DNA of 64,000 nucleotides from positions 62,001 through 126,000 of the forward strand of contig SKCR01051209.1 of NCBI GenBank assembly GCA_019454045.1, written 5' to 3'. Each line of letters opens with the position of its first letter. The stretch's first letter is position 1. Below the pieces are notes generated by a model, which saw only the letters and a program-made list of their open reading frames with translations, was not told the DNA's origin and searched no databases. The DNA is from Zanthoxylum bungeanum (taxonomy: Eukaryota; Streptophyta; Magnoliopsida; Sapindales; Rutaceae). Made by a program: the position numbers and the translations under genes. Shown here one piece after another: positions 48,876-60,300 of the stretch.

Positions 48876-49386
48876 TGTTGTAAATTCTTCAATTAACAGA
48901 GGGTATTTATGTCTTTTATTGTGTAGGGGTGGTTACAATCCTTGTAGGGTTGCAACCCCACCCCAAGGGGTGCTTCTTTGGCACCCCTCCATGCCTTATA
49001 AGAGGTTTTTCCCTCCATTTTAAGAAGGGTGGTAAAAAAGTTGGCAGAAAAGGCAAAAAGACATACATTTCAGACACTTTGTTTTCTTTGTTTTGAGAAG
49101 AGATCCACCATCTTCCTTGTTCAAACACTTGTCAAGGAGTGCACCTTGGACAAGAAGCATCCAAGTTATCCTGGGAGAACGTTGGCCAATTCGGATCCGT
49201 AGAGCACCTGTGACGGGGCCAATAAGTTCTTAAGGACAGAGAACTTCTCGACTTGGAATTCTGTAATCTCCATTTTCTGGTTTGTTTTAAAGGTTTTAGG
49301 GTTTCATGTATATAGATCTACTTTTGCTGATTTGATCTGTTGCTTTGCATGCTAATTGTTGTTTAATGACACTAAATATCCAAACA
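48876..49386 (+). mobile_element. 3' LTR of copia element T
   Basis: 511 bp, TGTTGTAAATTC...AATATCCAAACA. It retains the 22-base segment complementary to the primer site (49207-49228 region). Confidence 0.95.
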
Positions 49387-49391
49387 CTTCC
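49387..49391 (+). other. Target site duplication of element T, right
   Basis: CTTCC, identical to 43113-43117. Confidence 0.9.
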
Positions 49392-50078
49392 AACTAAGTT
49401 TCCCACCCAAACTTTCAACAAGAGCTAACTAACTGCGGTTAAGATATGGTATTCCATAAAATAGGTTAATTATTTAGTCTTCGGATTAGTTCCACAGCTA
49501 CGAACCTGTTCTCATAGCCTCATGCAATGTTCTATCTGCCTAAAACAGTCTTATTCTCATCCCTTTTAAAGCATGGTCAATGATAATCTTCGTTAAGCGA
49601 AAATTAGTCTTATAGATGTGATAGGGATGTTTGGATTCTTACAGGAAGCTAAAAAAAAAAACACAAGACAAAAAATAAAGAACACGAGAATTTACATGGT
49701 TCGATACTAGACTTATGTGACACCCTACCAGATGCAGGATGCTACCGACAGGAGATAGGTTTAACCCATCTCCACAAGCCTCTAAATTTACATTAAAAAA
49801 AAAAATGGAGAAGATGTATCCTAAAACTGGACAACCTGGATTGCAGTCCAGCATCGAAATGAAACCTGAAGAAAACATCAAACATTCAAAATGACCTCAG
49901 GTCCACAAAAAACACATCATGCTCAAATTCAATACTTTGGGACTTTGTGCCCATAACATCATATGCAATCCAAACTTTTACTTAATAAATACAAAATAGC
50001 ATGCTCAGTATGACAAATAACATAATAACCATATGATTACGCCCAAAAAGTACTTGCGGTTATCACAGTATAGTTGAG
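49392..50078. other. Unassigned stretch with a family F end
   Basis: Mostly unrecognised. 49711-49768 resembles the family F end at 6038 and 57291-57349 (inverted). An A run lies near 49650 and another near 49795. Confidence 0.4.
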
Positions 50079-50567
50079 GTGTTGATTCCTCAGAGAGATT
50101 ATTATATCGAGCATCGAAATGTGTTCGTAGCTCGCTTCGCAAGATTTCTAGAAGTAGAATTTTTGTCAGAAGGTGGTAATCATAGACAAATTGAACTTGA
50201 TGAAATCCAATCTGAAAATAACGAACCAACGGAGGAAACTGAGATTCAAGTAGATGAAGAAACTTTAACACACACTCTCCGTAGGTCATAAAGGGTATTT
50301 AGACCTCCTGAACGCTTGTATTTGATACAAAAAAAGACTCGATATTCTTTTAGTCGAAGAGACTGATCCTTTTACCTATAGAGAATTGATATTGGACATC
50401 GACTCCGTGAAATGGGAAAGTGCAATGAAATCAGAGTTAGACTCAATGCATGAGAATCAAGTTTGGGACTTGGTTTCGATTCCTGAAGGAATTGTTCCTA
50501 TCGGTTGTAAATGGGTTTACAAGAGGAAGTGCAGGCCTGACGGTAAGGTTGAAACTTACAAGGCCCG
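50079..50567 (+). pseudogene. Copia RT-region fragment (family B type)
   Basis: Closely matches the B1 pol at about 37780-38265: YYIEHRNVFVARFARFLEVE, then a stop and shift near 50290, then IDSVKWESAMKSELDSMHEN and GCKWVYKRK...ETYKAR. It covers the linker between integrase and RT and the first part of RT only. It ends abruptly at 50567, where repeat C1 begins with TG. Nothing of the rest of RT is found downstream. Confidence 0.85.
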
Positions 50568-52799
50568 TGTAGGACACAGAACTTGACGACGCATGTTGTT
50601 CTAGGCTCAGGGCCTAGTTGAGAGTACGGAGTAGTCCGTGGGGAACTACACCGGAGAATAATGGAGTCGCCACCCGGTGTGAACCGGGACAAAGATTTAA
50701 GGCCGCACTCACCCCTCGCAAGGGAAGACCTCAAACCGTTGGGTTCGGAATGGTCCATTACTTATGTCATTGTGATGATATAATTTGTGCAATAAATCAA
50801 CCGCATCTACTCAATAATCATGTTCAAAGGTTACTTAGATCTAATATGCTTCCGCTAAATAAATCCTAATCTAAGTTTGCATGCTTGAAAGTAAATCTTC
50901 AAAACAACAAACGCGCAATATCACACATCGAACATGTTGAGCCATCAAACCAACATAAACAAATAATTATTTGAACATGAACATAAACTAAACTAAATAT
51001 CATGCGTAAAAAGAACATAATCATGCTTTAAAATTAATAAATAACAAAACTAAATTAAATCATGTTTAAAATAATAAATAAACAACCTAGAACTATAACA
51101 TGCTCAAATACAAATTTGGATGAGACGAGATACATGTATCTTAAGTGGTACGTGGCATTGTATCCCGAGTGCAGACCATACTACCGTCCATTCGGAATCG
51201 GCTATGGAATTTACGTCCGGGTTTCCATCCGATATACCACAAAAGGGAACACATGTACCGCTCATCCAACAATCAAATCATGCCTCAAACGACTCTCATG
51301 CAATAATATTTTAAAATAAATAAAATAAAACGAAAGAAGATAAGAAAAAGGGTGCCCTCAGGTCTAACCTCTTTTGTCATCTCAAGAAAGGGCGTTACAC
51401 GTCATTTGGAAGGGCGAATGATCCGATACTTTTCCGATTTGTTTGCTCAATGTTTTTCCTCGTTGTTTTGATGCTTGAGCTGCTGTTTTAAGTCCGTTTT
51501 GCTGCTGTTTTGCTGCTGTTTTAAGTCCGTTTTGCTGCTGTTTTGCTGCTGTTTTTCAGGTCACTATTTTGGTGATTTAGTGGACTGTTTTGGGTGATTT
51601 TGAAGGCTTAGGGGGGTGAGTTTGTAAGGATTTTTTAGGGAAACTTTATGGAGGTTTTTAGGATGGTGTTAGGTGATTTTAGGACTGTTTTGTGGGCTAA
51701 AGACGCAACGAAAACTGACCAGAACAGAAGGCTAAACTCGGCAGTTCACTAGTGCAGTGAAGCCGTTTTCAGGGCTGACTTGGGCGCACAATGGGGCTGC
51801 TTTTGGGGGATGTTTTGCACGACTTTGAGGCTATGAATAAGGTTTATTTGAGGGTGTTTTGGGGCTGTGAATGAGGGCTGGAACTCGGCAAAGGAGGGTT
51901 GTGTTTCAGGCTTGGGCGTGAAAGGGGATTGGTAAAGGAGAGGAGATGCGGCAATGGAGATGTCTAGGCTTAGTGTTGCGGCAATGGAGGCTTTAAGGAG
52001 GGCTTTGGGCTTGTGATGGAGGCTTCAAAAGGTGCTTGGACGTGCTTTAGAGGGATATGTGAACTACGGTTGTGAATGGGGGTGAAGGCCTCTTTTTATA
52101 GGCAAAGAGAGAAGACTTTCCTAATTTGAATAGGAAAGAATCTCCTAATTGGTGTCTAACAAGGAATGAATCTCCTAATTTGGATTTGTGATTGGATTTG
52201 ATTTGATAGGGATTTGATTTGATTTCTTTTATTTAGGTAAGAATTTTACAAGATTTTAGCATGTGATAAATGTGCATATACCTAAATAAAGACACTATGG
52301 ACGTGAATCCCCCTCCTTGGGCATGGGCTTGGTTTGATTTGGTTTGACTTGGGTATTTTGGGTTTTTTTTGAGTTTGGTTTGGGTTTGGTTTGGGTTTTG
52401 GGCCTTAGGTAAGCTTTGAAACGGAAGTCCAACAAGCAGCCGAAGCTAAACAACTCAGATGAAATCCAACAAAATTCTATTTTCCAACTTTACCCTTCCA
52501 ACGTTTGTTTCCCGCGGCTTTCATGACTAAAGAAGTAGTTGTCTCCGTACAAGACTCATCATCGGGCTGATATGCAAAATTGCAATGCCTACAGTCGCCC
52601 CACTTTGATGGGACTTGTGCAGTGTGTGACAATGACAATCCTATCAAAGTACATGCAATGCATTTTTACTTACCTGGCTTGCCAGCTGCCACCTGGTCTG
52701 CCTGTTGCGTTGAGTTGATGTGGTGATGAGGTGCTTCGACCCCTGGTCCATTACCGAACCGTTATTGTGATGTGGTCCATTCCCAAACTGAGTTTGATA
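50568..52799 (+). mobile_element. Repeat C1, LTR-like and non-coding
   Basis: Begins TGTAGGACACAG and shares its order of blocks with 61315-64000: GTACGGAGTAG, GGAGTCGCCACC, CTCACCCCTCGCAAGGGAAG, the conserved block (51146-51243), GGTGCCCTCAGGTCT and a region of CTGTTTTGCTGCTG-like words. TG start and insertion within a pol gene suggest an LTR element, probably gypsy or a non-autonomous derivative. No protein domain is seen. The lineage is not determined. Confidence 0.6.
51146..51243 (+). repeat. Conserved ~95-bp block in C1
   Basis: Starts GTGGTACGTGG and ends GATATACCAC, whose ends can pair (GTGGTA/TACCAC). Inside, ATGGAA/TTTCCAT can pair. Copies at 61888-61985, partially at 62640-62695, and at 954-1080. 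Confidence 0.65.
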
Positions 52800-53610
52800 A
52801 AAGCGGGCCTCGACCCTGGGATTCATTCCCAAAACTGCTGGTGAAGTGGGCCTTGGCCCTAGGATTCATTCCAAAATTCTGACAATGTGGGCATGGGCCC
52901 TGGGATTCATTCCAAATTTTGACGATGTGGGCATGGGCCCTGGGATTCATTCCAAATTTTGACGATGTGGGAATCGGCCCTGGGATTCATTCCCTGGATT
53001 CATTCTAAATTCTGACGTTATGGGCCTCGGCCCTGGGATTCATTCCCTGGATTCATTCCAAATTCTGACAAGGTGGGCCTCGGCCCTGAGATTCATTCTA
53101 AATTTTGACGATGTGGGCCTCGGCCCTGGGATTCATTCCCTAGATTCATTCCAAATTCTGACGAGGTGGGCCTCGGCCCTGGGATTATTCCCTGGATTCA
53201 TTCCAAATTCCGACGATGTGGGCCTCGACCTTGGGATTCATTCCCTAGATTCATTCCAAATTCTGACGAGGTGGGCCTCGGCCCTGGGATTCATTCCCTG
53301 GATTCATTCCAAATTCTGACGATGTGGGCCTCAGCCCTGGGATTCATTCCCTGGATTCATTCCAAATTTTGACATTGTGGGCCTCGGCCCTGGGATTCAT
53401 TCCAAATTCTGACAAGGTGGGACTCGGCCCTGGGATTCATTCCAAATTCTGACGATGTGGGCCTCGGCCCTAGGATTCATTCCAAATTCTGACGCTGTGG
53501 GCCTCGGCCCTGGGATTCATTCCCTGGATTCTTTTCAAATTTTGACGAGGTGGGCCTCGACCCTGGGATTCATTCCTTGGATTCATTCCAAATTCTGCTG
53601 ATGTGTCTCC
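52800..53610 (+). repeat. Minisatellite, about 17 units of 41 or 53 bp
   Basis: Unit: ATTCATTCCAAATTCTGACG, then AGGTGGGCCTCGGCCCTGGG, with an optional 12-15 bp insert (ATTCATTCCCTGG) that makes the long form. Units run almost without gaps; the first ones are more diverged. Frames through it (53020-53319, 53166-53372) give repeating peptides only because the unit length permits. Confidence 0.9.
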
Positions 53611-53849
53611 ATACCCGAAGTGCCATACCTGGCAAACTGATCTGATGTAATATGGGCCTCGCCCCTAGAATGAGCTTGAAAGACACGCACGTGGGTCATC
53701 CGTATTCGGCTCGTCGGTTCATTTCACGGCCGAGCCACCTACCGAATCGAAGGTCTCAATGAGTACTACGAGTGTGCAAAGTCGGTTTCACCGAACAGCG
53801 ACCGGAAGCACGTGAAACGAGGAAGAAAGCGGCTCGTGTACTGTAGCAC

Positions 53850-53904
53850 CCATATGAACAGTAGCTCCGATCGGAATTCCGATCGCACTAGCGCGTTCAT
53901 ATGG
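53850..53904. repeat. Nested palindrome
   Basis: An 18-bp perfect palindrome CGATCGGAATTCCGATCG (53868-53885) lies between perfect 10-bp arms CCATATGAAC (53850-53859) and GTTCATATGG (53895-53904). Confidence 0.9.
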
Positions 53905-55676
53905 CCGATAGGAGTCCGAAAATGGCCTCGGAATTTCGGTACGACTCTCCGTTTAGAATTCGTCATTTTAAAGTTTATAGTTTTATATTCGGGTGTTTCT
54001 AGTAGTTCCGTAGTGTAATAAATTGTCATGAATTGAATTGGATATGTTTTAATATGTTAAAATGATAATTGTGGTATAATCCGAGGAGTAACGAATTAGA
54101 TTTGATCGATTCGGTAGAATTAGCGAGTATCCGGTAAAACGAAGTTTCTCTCGCGACTGAGCATAGATGGCCGTAATCATGAAGATTTTATTAATATGAT
54201 ATTGCGAGGATAATTAAATCATTCTGGATAGGTTCGGAGGGTTCGAGACCCTTCCGTAGCGTTTGCGGAAAGTTTTCCGCAAGTTCTGCCGCAAACCCGT
54301 AAAGTGAGAATCTGAGGCATCTAATTAGTTCAGAATAGTATAGAAAGACATATTAGAGTAATGAAACTTAAACCGTAAAGTCGGTGAGGATTTGAGTATT
54401 CCGAGAAAATTCGTAGTTTATTGGAGTTGGGTAGAAAGTTCCGCAAATAGCAGTTCTGACAGATGTTGTGATTTGTTTTGGAAGATCGGACCCGGATCGC
54501 GGGCATTCGTTTAGCCAGGTAAGTAACTCATGCTTCTAATACTTAAAAGATTTAGTAATGTCCGAAATTAGTTATGTAGTAAATATGCGTATAATATATG
54601 CATGAAACGAGTATATATTTATATATAAAGATGAGTGTGGAAGAAGAAGCAGTTGTAATGAGATACACATATAGACAAAGATAACAATTATAAGCAGAAG
54701 TATGAGTATATAGAAGAATAGAGACACCTATGTAAGTACAAACCAATAAGTATATTTAGATAAGAATATATGAATAATATCATAAATATAATTTTCTGAG
54801 ACTTGGGTATGGGGATGTAGGAACTACACCCTAGGGAATAGGATTAAAGTTATAAATGAGATAATCATATATGAACTAGTGTTATGAAAGAAAGTTTGAA
54901 ATTTGTGTATATGTAAGAATATTAGCAACATGAGTATGGATACGAGTATATTAAGTGATAAAGAGCATAAATGAGTAGTATATGCATAGCATGAGAAAAT
55001 ATATATAAAAGATTATGACTTGAGGTTATTGAGCACAAATTGATAGTTAGAAATTGGCAAATCAGTTTAAGAACTAAGACATTGGAACTCATATACGTTT
55101 GATGTCTGATATAGTAGTAGAGCTTCGATTGTATGTGTATGATAATAAATTATGCAATATATTGATTGTGAGCCACCAGCAAGGTAAGTTATAGAGGTAA
55201 GCTAAGTTATGATGGTTTGAATGTGTGCATGCATACATAAATATAGATATGTATGAATGTAAGATAAATTCAGCATGTTTTAGTTGAGCAAGCATTCTGT
55301 TGATATGTGAGCATATAGTTTGTAAGATCATAATAGATGGAATCATGGCTAGAGTAGAGAGGAGCATGAGAATTGCATATATGCATGTGCATGTGTATGT
55401 GAGTGTTAAGGTTTTCAGCGGTTGAGAATGTTTTCAAAGATGCAAAATGTTTTAAAGGAAGTTTCAAATGTTTTAAAATACAATATATATCAGAAAGATG
55501 TTTCTTCCAGTTTTGAGATTTTAAAGCGTGAGTTTTATGGTTTTCGGGGCATGAGGTAAAACCTCACCCTAATATGTAACTTGATATACAATTGGAATTG
55601 ACGGATACAGAGAACATATGCACATGTAGGGCCTGGATGGTGGCTTAGGATCGTGTACCTGGACCCTAGTGGTGGC

Positions 55677-55939
55677 TACACCCAGTTGAGTTATGGTCCT
55701 GGGTGTAGAGCTCTACGTTGCAGTTGAGTATTTATCCTGGACGTAGGGCACCACCAGCCTCAGAGATGCCGCAGTTGAGTTATGGTCCTGGGCATCGAGT
55801 ACACCCAGTTGAGTTATGGTCCAGGGTGCAGAGCAGTTTTCAGCTTTTATATTTTCAGTACACGGTTTTCAGAAACACTTTTCAGATTTCGATTTTCAGT
55901 TTTCAGAGATGTCGTAGTTGAGCTGTTGTCATGGGCATC
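55677..55939 (+). repeat. Five hairpins with a constant 13-base loop
   Basis: 55677-55707 (TACACCCAG/CTGGGTGTA), 55713-55746 (CTACGT/ACGTAG, inner CAG/CTG), 55765-55796 (GATGCC/GGCATC, inner CAG/CTG), 55800-55830 (TACACCCAG/CAGGGTGCA, imperfect), 55908-55939 (GATGTC/GGCATC with one G-T). The loop is TTGAGTTATGGTC or a near variant in all five. Confidence 0.9.
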
Positions 55940-57130
55940 AAGTATTTTCAGTTTGTAGTTTTCAGATCTTCAGTATAAATTTTTCAGATTTTCAAGACTC
56001 ATACTTCAGAAATCAGACTTTAAATAAGAGTTTTTATAAACCGTTATTTTAAAGACAGTTTCTAGAATGATGAAGTTTTAGAAACAGAGTTTTCAGGAAG
56101 AAACTTTGAGATGATAGTTTTTTTTTTAGAAAGAGTTTTCAATAGTATCTTCTAAAAAGCATAACATGTTAAAGTTTTTATATAGCATACACGGTGTGCA
56201 TATAAAGTATATATGCTAGTAATTCATCTGAGATGCATATAGTTGACATTGAAGCATGACAATATAATTACATATATAACTATATGTTTGTAATTTGATG
56301 CCTGTGTGTAGCATATATTCACATGAGAGGAATAATTGGTAAAAGAATAGCTTATGATTATATGATTGCATATTCATAACTATATGGTTAATCTTGTGCA
56401 TAGCATATGTATATAAAGTCCGCATTTGTAAAATACTAGTGCATAATAGCATGATGTTATTCAAAGGTGTATATGTTAATGATGATTATGAGTTGTATGT
56501 TACTTAGAAAGAACATATTGAATTGATGCTAAACCATGATGATACGATAACATATGTATAGATACGTGGTCGGTGGCAGTGGAATGAGTGTTGATCAGAA
56601 ATATCATTTTTATGTGACCGATTTGATGATATTTCAAGAAAGTAAAAGAAAGAAAGTTATTATCATTGTCTGATTTTCGACTAGCTTAGAGTATATAGAA
56701 AGACTAAGAAAATAATTAGAGTAGCACAGTATAAGTGTAATGGACCTTAGTTTGCTAGTTAGTGAGGTAAGACTTGATGAGTTAAATAGATGGTAGTAAT
56801 CAGAAGTTAAAATACGTATATGTGTGTTCAGAAAAAGAGATCAGTAACCAATAGGATGGTAATTAAATGGATAAAAGTCATATGGTTATATCCGTTTTGT
56901 AAATTTCTGCATGGTTACTTACTGAGTCAATATGACTCACACCTTTTCAGTTGTAGTTTTGCAGGTCAGTAGCAGAAGTTTGGTGAAGACTTTGAAGACG
57001 GTGGATCACCCCAATTACAGTCAAGAGAGTCCTGGGTTGAGTTATGGGTCCTCATGGCCCTTTGTATGGTTTTGTATTTGCATAATTTTTTTTTTATAAG
57101 TCATGTAATTGTATAGTTTCGTTTTGAGTT

Positions 57131-57231
57131 TTGGCCGGAGGCCAAGTGGTTTATATTTTGTTCTTTGAGTCAGGCCTGAGGCCGAGGTTGTTGTGTGTTC
57201 TCGTTGTATGTGGATGCTGGCTACAGGCCAG
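57131..57231 (+). repeat. Three GGCC hairpins
   Basis: TTGGCC-gga-GGCCAA (57131-57145), GGCC-tga-GGCC (57173-57183) and CTGGC-tacag-GCCAG (57217-57231), spaced about 42-44 bp apart. Confidence 0.7.
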
Positions 57232-57349
57232 GTTGGATGATGTTACGAATACATCATGCCGAAATTTCGTTAGAATCAGAGACTTATGGAGATAGGTTTA
57301 GCCTGTCTCATGCCGGTAGCATCATGGCCTAGGCGGGATGTTACACCAC

Positions 57350-59043
57350 CTTCCAATCTACATGTTTTTCTCGAACTCAGCAAGCTCTTCCACATTCCAA
57401 AGAGCCACCCAAGTGTGTGGCCTCCAAAGGTGCACACACCAAAGCCAAAACTCAACGACAAGACTACGCCTCGAGTGCACGGGTATTTTGCCCTTGGTGC
57501 TAGCCTAGGTAAATACCTCAAAACTTTTAACTTGAAATTCCTCTAGTCAATTAAACTTAAGGATCCTCTAAATCAGTGGCTTACTCTTAAGCTTTAGAGT
57601 TGTTCACTTATATAAACCCAAGATATGAAAGGTTTTTTGGTGTAAAAATTTGTAAAAAATTCTTTGGGTTTATATAGGTGCTCCAAAGACAATAAAATTA
57701 ATTAAGAATCCGATGTAGAATAAATGCTAATTTAATCTTAGCCATTGGATCTTAATTTAGTGGTTTAATGAGATTATAAAACCCTAATAAGAGTTTGGGC
57801 CGAATTGGAATTCAAAACAAATAACAAATAATTTTTTTTTTACTATTCAAGTTTTATTTATTTATTTATTCCAATTCCCAAGGTGCCTCTATTGTGAGTA
57901 ACCAATCCCTAAGCCACTATGGAACCTCATAAATGATTTGTTCGGTAATTAAACATATTAAACCATTTATGAACAATTCCTACAACAATCATTTATACTG
58001 TTAAATTTATACTGTGCATTGTTAACCATTGATTTCGACTTTGTTGTGTGTGACCTTTTGGGTTCCCCTCAAGTTGGATATGAAATGAATCGTGATAATT
58101 TAATCGAACATAAATTATCCTCCGATCAGATGGTCGTTCGATTTCAATGACTGAGGTTGACATCTAGCAACATGCCAAGGCCCCCAAATGAGAAAGAAAG
58201 ATATATACCAATTCTGTATGTGATTTACATATGATACAGTCCCTCACCTCACTGTATCCCCACGTTTTGACCTAGGGTACATAAAGTGTCTACCCATAAA
58301 GTTAAAGTATGATGTTGATAGTGTCATGAATCGTGTTAACCCAAGAATCTCATATGATTCTTCCGCTATGGCCACAGTCTCAAGCACTGATCACATATAT
58401 CAACCCGTGAACTGGAATACTACTCTTGTAAGAAAATATTATCCAAGAGAGTGGCGATTCTCTGTTGTATCTTTACAAACTTCATGTGTTTCAACAAATG
58501 ACCCAATCATACCCTTATGACTGGATCTTTTGAACCGGGGAAGGAGAATGTCAAAGTTATTTGATCCACAAATAAGATTGTAAAGACCTCAAGTCTAAGG
58601 ACTAGCCATACAATCGATACACGTAAGTTCTCACAGAAACATGGGATAAACACTCCATGTGAAAACTTTCGACAGTCAGTTCGATGGACATGAGCAAGTC
58701 ATGCATCCATATGATACATCGAGCAAACGGATCTTTTCTAGTAGCCTATGAGATCATCTACCCCACTTAAGGGCGGATCATATCATCATGCTAGTCTCTT
58801 CGCTTTGTGAACGCCTAGATTATTCACAAAACTATGACTAGAAATGTTTAAGAGTAATGATTCTCATAAGGCGTGGCAGCCATCATTTTATTACTCCAAG
58901 GGCTTTATTACAATGTTTGATGATTCATATAAGTTATGTAAGACACGTATGATAAACATTACCTTTTATTAATTAATTAAAATATTACAAATACATGAAC
59001 ATATGGCCCATCCACAAGTTGGGTATAGGTCATATCCCTAACA
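57350..59043 (-). mobile_element. Probable LTR on the minus strand
   Basis: On the minus strand it begins TGTTAGGGATATGACCTATA at 59043, a typical copia-type LTR start, and runs without coding frames. The left limit is uncertain; 57350 is simply the end of region F. It is inserted just before the Athila gag fragment. The frames at 57286-57546 and 58326-58520 have no recognisable features. Confidence 0.5.
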
Positions 59044-59613
59044 AACCATTGCAATGCATTAGGGATGTACAAAAAGCCTTACACACCTTACTCAGACACT
59101 TATAACCCTGGTTGGAAGAACCATCCCAACTTTAGTTGGAAACAAGAGTCTCACCAGCCAAGTCAGACATCACAACCTAGAGGTTATAGTACTCCCCAAT
59201 ATCCCATACCTGTCATCTCTAGAAACTTTTTAGAGGACACTATGCAAGCATTTCTGGAAGCTCAGAAAGTGATCATGGAGGCCCAGAAAGTATTTGTGGA
59301 GACCCAGAGTAAAACCAATAAGAGGTTTGAGTCATTGATAGCTCAGGTAGCAGAAGACAATAAGGAGATTAAAAGCCAAATCTTTAAGTTGACTAATGTC
59401 TTGAATGAGAACGAACAAGGTAAATTCCCTTCTCAAGCTCAACCTAATCCTCAAGCAAATGTAAAGGGTGTTAATACCATAACTTTTAGGAGTGGCAAAG
59501 AGGTAGGAACACAGGACACCTCCAACACTGAAAGTGCAACTAATGATAATAGTGTAGATACACCTCAGGCAGATCCAGAGCCACATTTCCCAATTAGAGT
59601 ACCATTTCCTTAA
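59044..59613 (+). pseudogene. Athila-type gypsy gag, C-terminal part
   Basis: Contains the word YNPGWKNHPNFSW (about 59104-59142) typical of Athila gag, a helical repeat stretch (EAQKVIMEAQKVFVETQSK, about 59260-59315) and a VNTITFRSGKEVG word (about 59470-59505) that marks the gag end in this lineage. The N-terminal capsid portion is missing; an LTR on the opposite strand abuts the fragment at 59043. The frame closes at 59613 with TAA where related elements continue into protease. Confidence 0.82.
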
Positions 59614-60300
59614 GCCCTTAGGCCTACTACCAGAGCTGCAGACCCAAATGGTGAGATGATAGAACATCTTAGGCAAGTAAAGATCAATCTTCCCTTATTG
59701 CATATAATCAAACAAGTTCCCACATATGCTAAGGTTTTAAAGGATCTATGCACCATGAAGAGGAAGCATCACATGAAGAAAACTGCATTCCTGACAGAAC
59801 AAGCCAATGCAGTGATTGAATAAAAGACCCCACCAAAATATAAAGATCTGGGCTGTCCTACTATCATTTACCATATTGGCATATGTGAGTTCGATTAGCA
59901 TTACTAGACTTAAGAGCGAGTGTTAATCTCATGTCGTACTCCATATATATACAGTTGGGTCTTGGAGAAATTAAGCCTACATCGGTATTCTTGCAGCTAG
60001 CTGATCGCTCTATCAGAACTCCATGAGGGGTAGTTGAGGACGTCTTACTCTAAATCGACAAATTCTACTATCATGTTGAATTTCTGATCCTAGACACCCA
60101 GTCTGTAGTTAAAACTGAATCCAAAATTCCTCTTATCCCGGGTAGACCTTTCCTCGCTATAGCCAATGGTCTTATCAACTATTGGAATGGTCTCATGAAA
60201 TTGTCATTCGGGAACATGACGTTGGAAGTTAACATTTTTAACGTTGGGAAACAGTCACAAGATGACGATGAATGTCATCAAACATTCCTGATAGACACAA
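59614..60300 (+). pseudogene. Athila-type gypsy protease region, decayed
   Basis: Readable with stops. KDLCTMKRKHHMKKTAFLTE lies near 59737-59800. The protease core follows: LGLGEIKPTSVFLQLADRSI (about 59952-60015), then VVEDVLL, FLILDT and PGRPFLAIAN (about 60140-60170), and MKLSFGNMTLEVNIF before 60245. These are the standard Athila protease and post-protease words. It is in several frames, so inactive. Confidence 0.8.

Larger units (their letters stand above)
53611..57349. mobile_element. LTR-like region of family F, non-coding
   Basis: No frame with family features over 3.7 kb. The right end GGCGGGATGTTACA, read inverted, starts TGTAACATCCCGCC, the usual type of start for plant gypsy LTRs, and matches ends at 6038 and 49711. 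TATA-rich sequence fills 54560-55400. Contains a nested palindrome (53850-53904), a five-hairpin array (55677-55939) and three GGCC hairpins (57131-57231). Orientation and full extent are uncertain. Confidence 0.45.

Noticed and set aside
48559..49023. 154-residue frame at the T 3' end
   Set aside because: It lies downstream of RNase H and runs into the 3' LTR with no domain.
53020..53319. Repeating peptide frame (GLGPGIHSLDSFQILT)
   Set aside because: By-product of the minisatellite; the reading frame holds only where units are multiples of three.
52800..53610. Regularly spaced repeats resembling a CRISPR array
   Set aside because: Units are contiguous with no unique spacers, in a eukaryotic retrotransposon setting.
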